From Bradyrhizobium barranii subsp. apii (GTDB lineage: Bacteria > Pseudomonadota > Alphaproteobacteria > Rhizobiales > Xanthobacteraceae), in contig NZ_CP096255.1 in assembly GCF_011516635.5 (NCBI RefSeq), positions 8,505,501 to 8,569,500 on the forward strand: 64,000 bases of DNA. Direction: 5' to 3'. The stretch's first letter is position 1; each line of letters starts with the position of its first letter. The translations under genes were made by a program, and so were the position numbers. The notes beneath the pieces are model-generated. The model saw only the letters and a list, made by a program, of their open reading frames with translations, did not search any database and was not told the origin of the DNA. This document shows positions 54,150 through 63,280 of this stretch, in pieces.

Positions 54150-55151
54150 TCAGTTCTTGTAGATCTGATCAAAGACGCCGCCGTCGGCAAAATGTTCCTT
54201 CTGCGCCTTGGTCCAGCCGCCAAAAACGTCGTCGATCGTGAACAGTTCGACCTTGGCGAAGGAGTTTTCGTACTTCTTGGCGATCTCTGCGTCGCGCGGA
54301 CGGTAGAAATTGCGCGCGGCGATTTCTTGACCTTCCTTGGTATACCAATACTGGAGGTAGGCATCGGCCGCGTTGCGGGTGCCTTTTTTATCGGCAACCT
54401 TGTCGACGATCGCGACCGGCGGCTCGGCGAGGATCGATTGCGGCGGCGCCACGATCTCGAACTTCTGCGCACCAAACTCCTTCAGGGCGAGATAGGCCTC
54501 GTTCTCCCAGGCCAGCAGCACGTCGCCGACGCCGCGCTCGACGAAGGTCACGGTGGCGCCGCGCGCACCGGTATCGAGCACCGGCACCTGCTGGTAGAGC
54601 TTTCCGATGAAGTCCTTGGCCTTGTCGGCCGAGCCGTATTTCTTTTGGGCAAAGCCCCAGGCGGCGAGATAATTCCAGCGCGCCCCGCCGGAGGTCTTCG
54701 GGTTCGGCGTGATCACCGAGACACCGGTCTTGAGCAGATCGTCCCAGTCCTTGATGCCCTTCGGATTGCCCTTGCGCACCAGAAACACGATGGTCGAGGT
54801 ATAGGGCGATGAATTCTGCGGCAGACGCTTCTGCCAGTCGGTCGCGGTGAGGCCCTTGTTCGCGACGGCGTCGATGTCATAGGCAAGCGCAAGCGTCACC
54901 ACATCGGCCTGCAATCCGTCGATCACGGCACGCGCCTGCGAGCCGCTGCCGCCATGCGACTGCTTGATCTCGACGCTCTTGCCGGTTTCCTTCTGATAGG
55001 CATTCGCGAACGCCTTGTTGAACTCGGCATAGAGCTCACGCGTCGGATCGTACGACACGTTCAAGAGATTGATGTCAGCGGCGAGAGCCGAGCTTGCCAA
55101 CAATCCCGTCAAGAGCAGCCCTGCCGCGAGCGGAACGATACGGCGCATCAT
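54150..55151 (-). CDS. sbp: Periplasmic sulfate-binding protein
   Basis: 333 aa from ATG 55151, preceded by GGAG 6 nt upstream; ATG 55163 four codons earlier is an alternative. Signal peptide ends near LASSALAAD. The mature start [21 protein letters not shown] and the blocks [13 protein letters not shown] and [17 protein letters not shown] are diagnostic of Sbp/CysP. It delivers sulfate to CysTW. A 112-bp spacer separates it from cysH, so it may have its own promoter. Confidence 0.94.
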   Translation of the reverse strand: MMRRIVPLAAGLLLTGLLASSALAADINLLNVSYDPTRELYAEFNKAFANAYQKETGKSVEIKQSHGGSGSQARAVIDGLQADVVTLALAYDIDAVANKGLTATDWQKRLPQNSSPYTSTIVFLVRKGNPKGIKDWDDLLKTGVSVITPNPKTSGGARWNYLAAWGFAQKKYGSADKAKDFIGKLYQQVPVLDTGARGATVTFVERGVGDVLLAWENEAYLALKEFGAQKFEIVAPPQSILAEPPVAIVDKVADKKGTRNAADAYLQYWYTKEGQEIAARNFYRPRDAEIAKKYENSFAKVELFTIDDVFGGWTKAQKEHFADGGVFDQIYKN

Positions 55152-55275
55152 GTCCATCTCCATTCACCTCGACGACGTCATCGTCATCGATGGCACGCGG
55201 GCATAACTCGGGGCGAAACGCTCTCAAGTCAACGGAACCGGATTTTCTTGTTCGTAGCCGGACAGCTCGACTGTG

Positions 55276-56007
55276 CTACGAAGTCTTCATCGTGTGGATG
55301 CCGCATTCTGTCTTGGCTCGGCCGCGCCAGCGACCGGCGCGTGCATCCTCGCCCTCGGCCGTTCTGCTGGTGCAAGGCATACACCCAACCGACAGGAAAC
55401 CGGACTCCACCAACGGATGACGCGGCAATTTGGCGCGGACGAAGATGGCTTCGAGTTCCTCGCGCGAGACATTGGCAAAGGGGTTGAACTTCAACCGCGC
55501 GCCATCATCCTCGACCACCGGAATGTCGGTGCGCGCATTGCCCTGAAAGCGCTTGCGGCCATTGAGCCAGGCATCAAACGGCTTCAGTGCACGCGCCAGC
55601 GGCTCGACCTTGCGGATGCGGCAGCAGGCGTCTGGATCGGAGAACCAGAGGTCGCGGTCGGGGTCTTCGCGCGACAGCGTCTCCTCGGCAGGCTTGATCG
55701 AGCGGACGTCCTTCAAGCCCAGTTCCGCGATCAGCGTGTCGCGATAGGCCAGCGTCTCCTCGAACAGCCAGCCGGTGTCGAGGAAGATCACGGGGATCGC
55801 CGGATCGACGTCGGCCATGACCTTCAGCAGCGTCGCCGATTCCGTGCCGAAGGACGACACCAGCGCAAGCTTTTCGCGGCCGACCGCCTTCAGGGCCGCA
55901 GCGATAACCTCCGCGGGCGAAGCATCGCGCAACGCGCGATCGAGTTCCTCCGCCGAGGGCAGCGCGGACGCGGACACCGAAGCGACCTGAGGCGCGATTG
56001 CGCTCAC
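55276..56007 (-). CDS. cysH: Adenylylsulfate (APS-type) reductase
   Basis: 243 aa. PP-loop-like N terminus LALVSSFGTESATLL, then DACCRIRK (CC near residue 128), GCMPCT (CxxC near 211) and the C-terminal catalytic ECGIH. The CC...CxxC set binds a [4Fe-4S] cluster and marks APS reductases, which use APS rather than PAPS. It reduces APS to sulfite with thioredoxin. The start overlaps the DUF934 stop as ATGA. Confidence 0.93.
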   Translation of the reverse strand: MSAIAPQVASVSASALPSAEELDRALRDASPAEVIAAALKAVGREKLALVSSFGTESATLLKVMADVDPAIPVIFLDTGWLFEETLAYRDTLIAELGLKDVRSIKPAEETLSREDPDRDLWFSDPDACCRIRKVEPLARALKPFDAWLNGRKRFQGNARTDIPVVEDDGARLKFNPFANVSREELEAIFVRAKLPRHPLVESGFLSVGCMPCTSRTAEGEDARAGRWRGRAKTECGIHTMKTS

Positions 56008-56519
56008 GTGCCGACACCTTCGGAGTGACGCAGCTGCATCCGCCGGTGCAGCGCGGTGATGCGGCCGTCGCCGGTCGGCTGATAGAACACCGAATAGCGC
56101 TTCGCCGTCTGCATGAAGGCTTCCGCGTCGGCCTGCTTCTTGACGTCGAAGGAATCGAAGCCGGCACGCAGCATGAACACGAACTGATCGCGCAGCACCT
56201 GGCCGGTGGCACGCAAATCGCCGCGATAATTATAGCGCTCGCGCAGCAGGCGCGCCTGGCTGTAGGCGCGGCCATCGCGGAAGCTCGGGAACACCAATGC
56301 GACGACGGCGATCTTGCCGAGATAGGGCACGAGCTCGGCGATATCGCGATTGTTCGGCCAGATCACGCCGACCTTGCCGCCGCGCTTGAGCAGCGCGTCC
56401 GCATCACTGAGGAAGCGCTCGGCCGGCACCAGGATGTCGCCGCCCTCGGGCAGCGGCGTGTCGACGGCAAGCTTGACGAAGCTGTCGTCGGCGATTTTTC
56501 CGCCGTTAACGAGTGGCAT
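56004..56519 (-). CDS. DUF934 protein of the sulfite reductase operon
   Basis: 171 aa. The pattern LAVDTPLPEGGDILVPAERFL, VGVIWPNNRDIAELVPYL and FPSFRDGRAYSQARLLRERYNYRGDLRATGQVLRDQFVFM is the DUF934 family, which is consistently next to cysI and cysH in proteobacteria. Overlaps cysI by 14 nt and cysH by 4 nt, so the three are translated together. Its biochemical role is not known; helping CysI receive electrons is one suggestion from context. Confidence 0.9.
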   Translation of the reverse strand: MPLVNGGKIADDSFVKLAVDTPLPEGGDILVPAERFLSDADALLKRGGKVGVIWPNNRDIAELVPYLGKIAVVALVFPSFRDGRAYSQARLLRERYNYRGDLRATGQVLRDQFVFMLRAGFDSFDVKKQADAEAFMQTAKRYSVFYQPTGDGRITALHRRMQLRHSEGVGT

Positions 56520-58161
56520 AGACGCGCTCCTTGAAGGGTTCGACGCCGAGGCGCTTCACGGTGTCGACGAACGGCTCCTCCGGCCGCTCGCGCAGCGCCA
56601 GATAGGCTTCCACGATGTCCTCGACGACGTCAGCGACCTCGTCAAACTTGACGCCGGGGCCGATCAGATTGCCAAGCGCGGCGCTCTCGTCGGCACGGCC
56701 GCCGATGGTGATCTGGTAGACCTCCTCGCCGTTCTTCTCGACACCGAGAATGCCGATATGGCCAACATGATGATGGCCGCAGGCATTGATGCAGCCGGAG
56801 ATGTTGATATGCAGCCGCCCGATCAGATTGGCGAGCTCATGGTTGGCAAAGCGCCGCGTCAGCTCCTGCGCGATCGGGATCGAGCGCGCATTGGCCAACG
56901 AGCAATAGTCGAGCCCCGGGCAGGCGATGATGTCGGTGATCAGGTTGACGTTCGGCGTCGCCAGCCCAAGCTTGTCGAGCGCCTTCCACAGCGCCGGCAG
57001 GTCGCGCTTGGCAACATGCGGCAGCGCCAAATTCTGCTCATGACCGACGCGGATCTCGCCGAAGGAATATTTGTCGGCGAGATCGGCCAGCGCATCCATC
57101 TGCTCGGCGGTGGCATCGCCCGGAGGCGCGCCGATCGGCTTCAGCGAGATCGTGACGATGGAGTAGCCCGGGTTCTTGTGCGCGGCGACCGAGTTCTTGC
57201 GCCACGCCTCGAAATCGGGATCGGCCGCGGCCTGGCGCAGCTCGTCCGGCATGTGCGGCAGCTTCTCATAAGCCGGATAGATGAAGCGCGAGCGGATGTC
57301 CTCGATCACCTCGTCGTCGATCTGAAGCGAGGAGTTGCGGATATGCTGCCACTCCTCCTCGACCTCGCGGGAGAACTTTTCGATGCCGAGCTCGTGCACC
57401 AGGATCTTGATGCGCGCCTTGTAGATATTGTCGCGGCGTCCGTACTGGTTGTAGACGCGCAGGATCGCCTCGATATAGCTCAGGAGATCGCGGCCGTGGA
57501 CGAAGTGCTTGATGGTCTTGCCGATGAACGGCGTGCGGCCGAGACCGCCGCCGACCAGCACCTCGAAGCCGGTTTCGCCCTTCTCGTTCTTGATCAGCCG
57601 CAGGCCGATGTCGTGGACCTTGATCGCAGCGCGGTCGTGATCCGAAGCGGTGATCGCGATCTTGAACTTGCGCGGCAGGAACGAGAATTCCGGATGCAAC
57701 GTAGTATGCTGGCGGATCAGCTCCGACCAGATGCGGGGATCCTCGATCTCGCCCGGCGCGACGCCGGCCCACTGATCCGAGGTGACGTTGCGCATGTTGT
57801 TGCCGGAGGTCTGCATCGCGTGGATGCCGACCTCGGCAAGATCGGCCAGCGCATCCGGCAGGTCCGAAAGCTTGATCCAGTTGAACTGGATGTTCTGGCG
57901 CGTGGTGAAATGGCCGTAGCCGCGGTCATATTTGCGCGCGACATGGGCAAGCTGCCGCAACTGGTTCGACGCCAGCGTTCCGTAGGGAATCGCGACGCGG
58001 AACATGTAGGCGTGCAGTTGCAGATAGACGCCGTTCTGCAAGCGCAGCATCTTGAATTCGTCCTCGGTCAACTCGCCCGAGAGACGGCGTTGCACCTGGT
58101 CGCGGAATTCCGAGACGCGCTCGTTGACCAGCGTGCGATCGATTTCGTCGTAAGCGTACAT
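56506..58161 (-). CDS. cysI: Sulfite reductase hemoprotein (nitrite/sulfite reductase family)
   Basis: 551 aa. Two ferredoxin-like and two siroheme domains. Substrate-side GHFTTRQNIQFNW near residue 82, FEVLVGGGLGRTP near 200, and the [4Fe-4S]-siroheme ligands CPGLDYC and CINACGHH near 425-470. It reduces sulfite to sulfide with six electrons. No cysJ flavoprotein gene is in the locus, so it is likely ferredoxin-dependent. Preceded by the DUF2849 gene, 30 nt upstream. Confidence 0.94.
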   Translation of the reverse strand: MYAYDEIDRTLVNERVSEFRDQVQRRLSGELTEDEFKMLRLQNGVYLQLHAYMFRVAIPYGTLASNQLRQLAHVARKYDRGYGHFTTRQNIQFNWIKLSDLPDALADLAEVGIHAMQTSGNNMRNVTSDQWAGVAPGEIEDPRIWSELIRQHTTLHPEFSFLPRKFKIAITASDHDRAAIKVHDIGLRLIKNEKGETGFEVLVGGGLGRTPFIGKTIKHFVHGRDLLSYIEAILRVYNQYGRRDNIYKARIKILVHELGIEKFSREVEEEWQHIRNSSLQIDDEVIEDIRSRFIYPAYEKLPHMPDELRQAAADPDFEAWRKNSVAAHKNPGYSIVTISLKPIGAPPGDATAEQMDALADLADKYSFGEIRVGHEQNLALPHVAKRDLPALWKALDKLGLATPNVNLITDIIACPGLDYCSLANARSIPIAQELTRRFANHELANLIGRLHINISGCINACGHHHVGHIGILGVEKNGEEVYQITIGGRADESAALGNLIGPGVKFDEVADVVEDIVEAYLALRERPEEPFVDTVKRLGVEPFKERVYATR

Positions 58162-58191
58162 GATTAAAGTGCCTTACAGCCCGACCTGCGA

Positions 58192-58500
58192 TTAAACCGG
58201 CAAGTCGATGGTCACGCCATCGCGGCGGATCTGCTCGCGCAGATTTCCGGGCACGATCTTGCCGTCCTCGCCGATCTGGACCGGAGCGATATAGGGACCA
58301 ATCGCGCCGACGTCATCGGCCACGGCCTCGGCGAGCAACGCTTTCGCCTCATCGGAGTTTCGCACGATCGCGGCGTCTGCGAGGTCAGCCGACCAGCCCT
58401 TGGCAGCGGTGCGGTAGACGACGACGCCATCCCAGGTACGGTTAGCGGTCACGACGGAGGAATCGCTGATTTTAAGTTTCTTTTGCAAGGGAGAGGTCAT
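58192..58500 (-). CDS. DUF2849 protein of the sulfite reductase operon
   Basis: 102 aa. KISDSSVVTANRTWDGVVVYRTAAKGWSADL, AIVRNSDEAKALLAEA and VIGPYIAPV-like segments place it in DUF2849, a small alphaproteobacterial family found between cysG and cysI. Its start overlaps the cysG stop as ATGA. No known catalytic motif; an accessory role in siroheme or sulfite reductase function is inferred only from position. Confidence 0.88.
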   Translation of the reverse strand: MTSPLQKKLKISDSSVVTANRTWDGVVVYRTAAKGWSADLADAAIVRNSDEAKALLAEAVADDVGAIGPYIAPVQIGEDGKIVPGNLREQIRRDGVTIDLPV

Positions 58501-59921
58501 TCGGCAGCATCCAGGAGGTCAGAGATGATTTGTTTGGGTGTTTCGCGGCGAAGTGAACCGGCATGCCGGACCACGTCGCCGATGATGAGGATGGCGGGAC
58601 CGCCATGGGTCCGCCGCACGAGCTCGGGCAGGTCGCGCAGCGTGCCGATCGCGCCTTGTGCGTCCGGCCGCGTGACGCGGGCGAACACGCCGACCGGCGT
58701 CTCCGGCGAACGGCCGGCCGCGAACAGGCCTTCGCGGATCGCGGGGGCAGCGGTCATGCCCATGTAGACCACGACGGTCATCTTGGTGTCGGTCAGCGTC
58801 GACCAGTCCACATTCTCGGCATCGCGCGCCTTGTGCGCGGTGAGGAAGGTGATGCGGGTCGCCTCATGACGATAGGTGAGCGGCACCTCGAAATCGGCGG
58901 CGCCGCCGAGCCCAGCGGTGATGCCGGGAATGATCGAATAGGCGACGCCGGCCGCGCGCAGCGCTTCGACCTCTTCGCCGCCGCGGCCGAACACGAAGGG
59001 GTCGCCGCCCTTCAGCCGCACCACGCGCTGGCCGGATTGCGCGGCCTCGATCATGCGCTTGTTGATGGCGTCCTGGCCGATGCCCGGCTTGCCGACGCGG
59101 CGGCCGACCGGAACGCGCGTGGTGTCGCGGCGGATGCGGTCGAGAATTTCACCCGAGACCAGTTCGTCATGGAAGACGATGTCGGCATCCTGGAGCGCGC
59201 GCAGCGCCTTGATGGTGAGAAGGTCGGGATCGCCGGGCCCGGCGCCGACCAGCGCGACGGAGCCTTCCGGCTTGTCGGCACGCGCGAACGCGGACGGATC
59301 GGAGATCGCCTTGATCGCGGCGTCGGCCTCGCCCTTGCGGCCCGCGAGCACGGACGCGCCGATCGGACCGTCGATGACGCGCTCCCAGAAGCGGCGGCGC
59401 AGCGGAAACTCGGCGATGCGCTCGTTGATGGATTTGCGGAAGCCGCCGATGAACTCGGCAAGCTCGCCGATGCGGGCCGGCAGCAGCGCCTCGATCTTCT
59501 CGCGCACGCGCCGCGCCACCACGGGCGAGGTGCCGCCGGTGCCGACCGCGACCACCACGTCGCCGCGATCGACGATCGCCGGAAAGATGAAGCTGGAATG
59601 TTCGAGATCGTCCATGACGTTGACGGGCAGGCCGAGCGCCTTGGCGCGCGCCGACATGGCAACGCCGACATCGCCCGCGCCGGCGCAAACGATGGCAATG
59701 ACGCCCGAGAGATCGGCGGTGAGCGGATCGCCAGTGGCGATTTCAACCCGCGCAGCGTCTTCGGAACTGAGGCTCAGGTCCTGATTGCCGTCGATCGCAT
59801 GCACGCGGATGCGCGCACCGGCAGCAGCGAGCACGCGCAGTTTGGCGCGCAAAAGCTCACCCGCGCCGATGAGGACCACCGGACCGGCCTTGAGATCGAG
59901 GAACACCGGCAAGAACCGCAT
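58497..59921 (-). CDS. cysG: Siroheme synthase (fused dehydrogenase/ferrochelatase and methyltransferase)
   Basis: 474 aa. N-terminal Rossmann precorrin-2 dehydrogenase/sirohydrochlorin ferrochelatase (FLDLKAGPVVLIGAGELLRAK, VVAVGTGGTSPVVAR) and C-terminal uroporphyrinogen III methyltransferase (VGAGPGDPDLLTIKAL near residue 226, RLKGGDPFVFGRGGEEVE near 304). It makes siroheme, the cofactor of the CysI protein encoded two genes on. First gene of the minus-strand cys operon, divergent from cysD. Confidence 0.95.
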   Translation of the reverse strand: MRFLPVFLDLKAGPVVLIGAGELLRAKLRVLAAAGARIRVHAIDGNQDLSLSSEDAARVEIATGDPLTADLSGVIAIVCAGAGDVGVAMSARAKALGLPVNVMDDLEHSSFIFPAIVDRGDVVVAVGTGGTSPVVARRVREKIEALLPARIGELAEFIGGFRKSINERIAEFPLRRRFWERVIDGPIGASVLAGRKGEADAAIKAISDPSAFARADKPEGSVALVGAGPGDPDLLTIKALRALQDADIVFHDELVSGEILDRIRRDTTRVPVGRRVGKPGIGQDAINKRMIEAAQSGQRVVRLKGGDPFVFGRGGEEVEALRAAGVAYSIIPGITAGLGGAADFEVPLTYRHEATRITFLTAHKARDAENVDWSTLTDTKMTVVVYMGMTAAPAIREGLFAAGRSPETPVGVFARVTRPDAQGAIGTLRDLPELVRRTHGGPAILIIGDVVRHAGSLRRETPKQIISDLLDAAE

Positions 59922-59949
59922 GCGATACTCGCTTCCCCAACATCCGGGG

Positions 59950-59977
59950 TTGACTGGAATTATTTTCTATATATGTG
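59950..59977 (+). promoter_or_regulatory. Putative cysD promoter
   Basis: TTGACT at 59950-59955 and TATGTG at 59972-59977 with a 16-nt spacer, about 88 nt before the cysD ATG. The spacer contains the left arm of the inverted repeat. The -10 is a weak match, so this is tentative. Confidence 0.4.
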
Positions 59978-60038
59978 TCGTTTCGAGCGCGCAAAGAGAA
60001 AATTTTTTCTTCTCTTCTGCACCGCAACTATAGAAAAT
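59962..60038. promoter_or_regulatory. Inverted repeat pair in the divergent cysG-cysD promoter region
   Basis: ATTTTCTATA at 59962-59971 and its exact inverse TATAGAAAAT at 60029-60038, 57 nt apart, in AT-rich DNA between cysG and cysD. Spacing of about 67 bp centre to centre (six to seven helical turns) would suit a looping or two-site regulator controlling both directions. The regulator is not identified. Confidence 0.5.
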
Positions 60039-60064
60039 TCGCCTCCAAACGCAAAGTGGCAGAG

Positions 60065-60952
60065 ATGCATCTTCTCAGGACCGATTCCGGTGCAGATGGA
60101 CGGGACTTCCGGGCTCCCGTTTCCGAGCAAATTCCCGTCGGGCTGACCGCCCCCAGCATGGACCATTTGGACCAGCTCGAGGCGCAGAGCATCTACATTT
60201 TTCGCGAGGCCTTTGGCCGCCTGAAGAAGATCGCCCTGCTGTGGTCGCTCGGCAAGGACTCCAACGTCATGATCTGGCTTGCGCGCAAGGCGTTCTTCGG
60301 CCGGCTGCCGTTCCCCGCCCTCCACGTCGATACCGGCAAGAAGTTTCCGGAGATGTACCGCTTCCGCGACCATTACGGGAAGGAGTGGGATCTCGATTTG
60401 CGCGTCGAGCCCTGCCCGCCCATCGATGCCGTCGATCCAACGCTGCCGCCGGCCGCCCGTTCCGCCGCGCGCAAGACCGAAGGCCTCAAGATGGCACTCG
60501 GCAAATATGGTTTTGACGGCCTGATCGCCGGCATCCGCCGTGACGAGGAAGCAACCCGCGCCAAGGAACGCGTGTTCTCGCCCCGCGGCCTCGAAGGCAA
60601 TTGGGACGTCCGCGACCAGCCGCCGGAGTTCTGGGATCATTTCAATGCGTCGCCGCCGCAGGGCGCGCATTTGCGCATCCATCCGATCCTGCATTGGACC
60701 GAGGCCGACATCTGGGCCTACACCAAGCGCGAGAACATCCCGATCATCCCGCTGTATCTCGCCAAGGACGGCAAGCGCTACCGCTCGCTGGGCGATCAGG
60801 ACATCACCAATCCGGTCGCGTCGACCGCATCGAACATCGACGAGATCCTGGCCGAGCTCGAGCAGACCAAGGTGCCGGAGCGCGCCGGCCGTGCGCTCGA
60901 CCACGAGACCGAGGACGCCTTCGAGCGTCTGCGCGTCGCCGGCTATCTCTGA
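60065..60952 (+). CDS. cysD: Sulfate adenylyltransferase small subunit
   Basis: 295 aa from ATG 60065; a frame from 59975 would cover the promoter and is rejected. N-type ATP pyrophosphatase: LLWSLGKDSNVMIWL (PP-loop) near residue 57, LHVDTGKKFPEMY, GIRRDEEATRAKERVFSPRG and RIHPILHWTEADIWAY. With CysN it makes APS from ATP and sulfate. cysNC follows 20 nt downstream. NodP has the same fold, but the cys context favours CysD. Confidence 0.94.
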   Translation: MHLLRTDSGADGRDFRAPVSEQIPVGLTAPSMDHLDQLEAQSIYIFREAFGRLKKIALLWSLGKDSNVMIWLARKAFFGRLPFPALHVDTGKKFPEMYRFRDHYGKEWDLDLRVEPCPPIDAVDPTLPPAARSAARKTEGLKMALGKYGFDGLIAGIRRDEEATRAKERVFSPRGLEGNWDVRDQPPEFWDHFNASPPQGAHLRIHPILHWTEADIWAYTKRENIPIIPLYLAKDGKRYRSLGDQDITNPVASTASNIDEILAELEQTKVPERAGRALDHETEDAFERLRVAGYL

Positions 60953-60972
60953 TTCAAGGACGCAACGCGGCT

Positions 60973-62889
60973 ATGAACATGATCGTCACCCCCGCTTCGC
61001 CCGCCACTCCGAACGGCACCACGCGTCCTCAGGTCCGCATCGTGATCGTCGGCCATGTCGACCACGGCAAGTCGACGCTGGTCGGCCGCCTCCTGCACGA
61101 GACCGGCAGCCTGCCCGACGGCAAGCTCGAGATGCTGAAAGCCGTCAGCGCGCGGCGCGGCATGCCGTTCGAATGGTCGTTCCTGCTCGACGCGCTCCAG
61201 ACCGAGCGCGACCAGGGCATCACCATCGACACCACGCAGATCCGCTTCCGCACCAATTCGCGCGACATCGTGCTGATCGACGCGCCCGGCCATGCCGAAT
61301 TCCTGCGCAACATGATCACCGGTGCGTCGCAGGCAGACGGCGCGGTGCTGATCATCGACGCGCTCGAAGGCGTGCGTGACCAGACCCGTCGGCACGGCTA
61401 TCTCCTGCACCTGCTCGGCGTGAAGCAGGTCGCGATCGTCGTCAACAAGATGGACCGCGTCGACTTCTCCGCCGATCGCTTCCAAGAGATCAGCGACGAG
61501 ATTTCCGCGCATCTGCAGGGCCTCGGCGTGACGCCGACGGCGGTGATCCCGATCTCGGCCCGCGACGGCGACGGCGTCGCGGAGCGCACCGACCGCATCG
61601 GCTGGTACAAGGGTCCGACCGTGGTCGAGGCGCTGGACCAGCTCGAGCCGGCGCGTCCGCTGGAAGCCCTCGCCCTGCGCCTGCCGGTGCAGGCGATCTA
61701 CAAGTTCGACGACCGCCGCATCGTCGCGGGCCGCATCGAATCCGGCAGCCTCATTGCCGGCGACGAGATCGTGATCATGCCGGCCGGCAAGATCGCCAGG
61801 ATCAAGACGGTCGAAAGCTGGCCGGTAACGCCGGTCGCAGGACGGCAGGGCGCGGGCCGCTCGGTCGGCATCACGCTCGACCGCGAATTGTTCATCGAGC
61901 GCGGCGACATCGTCGCGCATGTCGGCTCCGCACCGCGCGAGACCCGCCGTCTGCGCGCGCGCATCTTCTGGCTGCACGACAAGCCGCTCGCCAAGGGCGA
62001 CCAGCTGCTGGTCCGCTGCGGCCCGAAGGAAAGCCGCGCCACCGTCGTCGCCATCGAGAAGGCGGTCGATCCCGGCGAGCTGTCGAGCGTCGAGAACAAG
62101 GCGATCGGCCGCAACCACGTCGGCGAGATCGACATTTCTCTTTCGAGCCCGATTGCCGCCGATCCCTACACCGAGAATCCGCGCACCGGCCGTCTCGTGA
62201 TCGAAGTCTCGGGGCGCATCGCCGGCGGTGGTCTCGTGCTGTCGGTCGATGCCGGCCAGCGCGCGGTGCCGGTCGACATCGTGCCGGTGGAATCGGCGCT
62301 GCGGCCCGACGAACGCTCCGCGCGCTACCGCCACAACGGCGCCGTGGTCTGGCTCACCGGCCTGCCGGCGTCCGGCAAGTCGACGCTGGCGAAGGCGCTG
62401 GAGCGGCGGCTGTTCACCAATGGCGGCTCGCCGATCCTGCTCGACGGCGACACGCTGCGCGCCGGGCTCAACAACGATCTCGGATTCTCCGCCGCCGACC
62501 GCAGCGAGAACATCCGCCGCCTCGCCGAGGTCGCGACCCATCTCGCCCGCAACGGCCACATCGCGATCGTCGCCGCCGTCTCGCCGGCCCGCGAGGACCG
62601 CGCGACCGCGCGCCGCATCGCCGACACCGCGTTCCGCGAGATCCATGTCGCGACGCCGGCAGAGGTCTGCGAGGATCGCGATCCCAAGGGCCATTACAAG
62701 AAGGCCCGCGCCGGCGCGCTGGTGTCGTTCACCGGCATCGGCAACGACTACGAGCGACCCGAGGCTGCCGAGCTCGTGATCGACACGTCGGCCCGCACGG
62801 TTGCGGACGCCGCGGACGAGATCGAACGGATGCTGAAGACCACCGGCGTGCTGTTCGACGAGCTCGTGGACCTCGCCGCGAATATTTGA
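60973..62889 (+). CDS. cysNC: Bifunctional sulfate adenylyltransferase GTPase subunit / APS kinase (CysN-CysC fusion)
   Basis: 638 aa. Translation-factor-type GTPase: GHVDHGKSTLVG near residue 27, DTTQIRF switch region, DAPGHAEF near 97, NKMD near 157. Two beta-barrel domains follow, then an APS kinase domain from about residue 450 with P-loop GLPASGKSTLAKAL near 463 and CEDRDPKGHYKKARAG. The N part drives APS formation by GTP hydrolysis with CysD; the C part makes PAPS. NodQ has the same fusion. PAPS supply alongside an APS-type CysH suggests use in sulfation. Confidence 0.94.
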   Translation: MNMIVTPASPATPNGTTRPQVRIVIVGHVDHGKSTLVGRLLHETGSLPDGKLEMLKAVSARRGMPFEWSFLLDALQTERDQGITIDTTQIRFRTNSRDIVLIDAPGHAEFLRNMITGASQADGAVLIIDALEGVRDQTRRHGYLLHLLGVKQVAIVVNKMDRVDFSADRFQEISDEISAHLQGLGVTPTAVIPISARDGDGVAERTDRIGWYKGPTVVEALDQLEPARPLEALALRLPVQAIYKFDDRRIVAGRIESGSLIAGDEIVIMPAGKIARIKTVESWPVTPVAGRQGAGRSVGITLDRELFIERGDIVAHVGSAPRETRRLRARIFWLHDKPLAKGDQLLVRCGPKESRATVVAIEKAVDPGELSSVENKAIGRNHVGEIDISLSSPIAADPYTENPRTGRLVIEVSGRIAGGGLVLSVDAGQRAVPVDIVPVESALRPDERSARYRHNGAVVWLTGLPASGKSTLAKALERRLFTNGGSPILLDGDTLRAGLNNDLGFSAADRSENIRRLAEVATHLARNGHIAIVAAVSPAREDRATARRIADTAFREIHVATPAEVCEDRDPKGHYKKARAGALVSFTGIGNDYERPEAAELVIDTSARTVADAADEIERMLKTTGVLFDELVDLAANI

Positions 62890-62937
62890 GCGCGCTCTGC
62901 GCTGGTTCACTCGCTGTAACAACGCATGCAGTGCGTT

Positions 62938-63081
62938 CCCTCCCCCCTTGCGGGGAGGGTTAGGGAGAAGGGTCCACACGGGGACTCTCTCCATCAGCGC
63001 GAGCACTCCGCTCCGTCGAATTCCGACACACCTTTTCCTGGGCTACCCCTCTCCCCTGCCCTCCCCGCAAGGGGGGAGGGA
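62938..63081. repeat. Intergenic palindromic repeat, family G
   Basis: Left arm CCCTCCCCCCTTGCGGGG with following GAGGGTTAGGGAGA, and its inverse near 63046-63080 (TCTCCCCTGCCCTCC...GGGGGGAGGG). Each arm is also a small hairpin around the TTGCGGGG core. It lies in the 391-bp spacer between cysNC and glcB; the rest of the spacer (63082-63280) holds two short GC hairpins (GCCCCGATTTTGGGGC and CGCCCCTTATGGGCG) in the glcB leader and no gene. Confidence 0.65.
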
Positions 63082-63280
63082 GCGCAGTTGTGCGCGTGGC
63101 GCTAAGCCGGGCTGAAGCGTTTGTAAAACGAGCCAGGACATTTTGACAACCTTTGGAGGCCTTCTCACGGCCCCGATTTTGGGGCTAATAGGCCCTGAAA
63201 GCCGCCCCTTATGGGCGCATTTTGCTGCTGTCGGGTCAAAAGCAGCCAAAAAACAGCCATTTCCAACAAGAAAGCCCATC

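Noticed and set aside
60065-62889. cysD-cysNC as symbiotic nodP-nodQ
   Set aside because: They diverge from cysG-cysI-cysH within a complete sulfate assimilation locus, with no nod genes in view. A supply of PAPS for sulfation remains possible.
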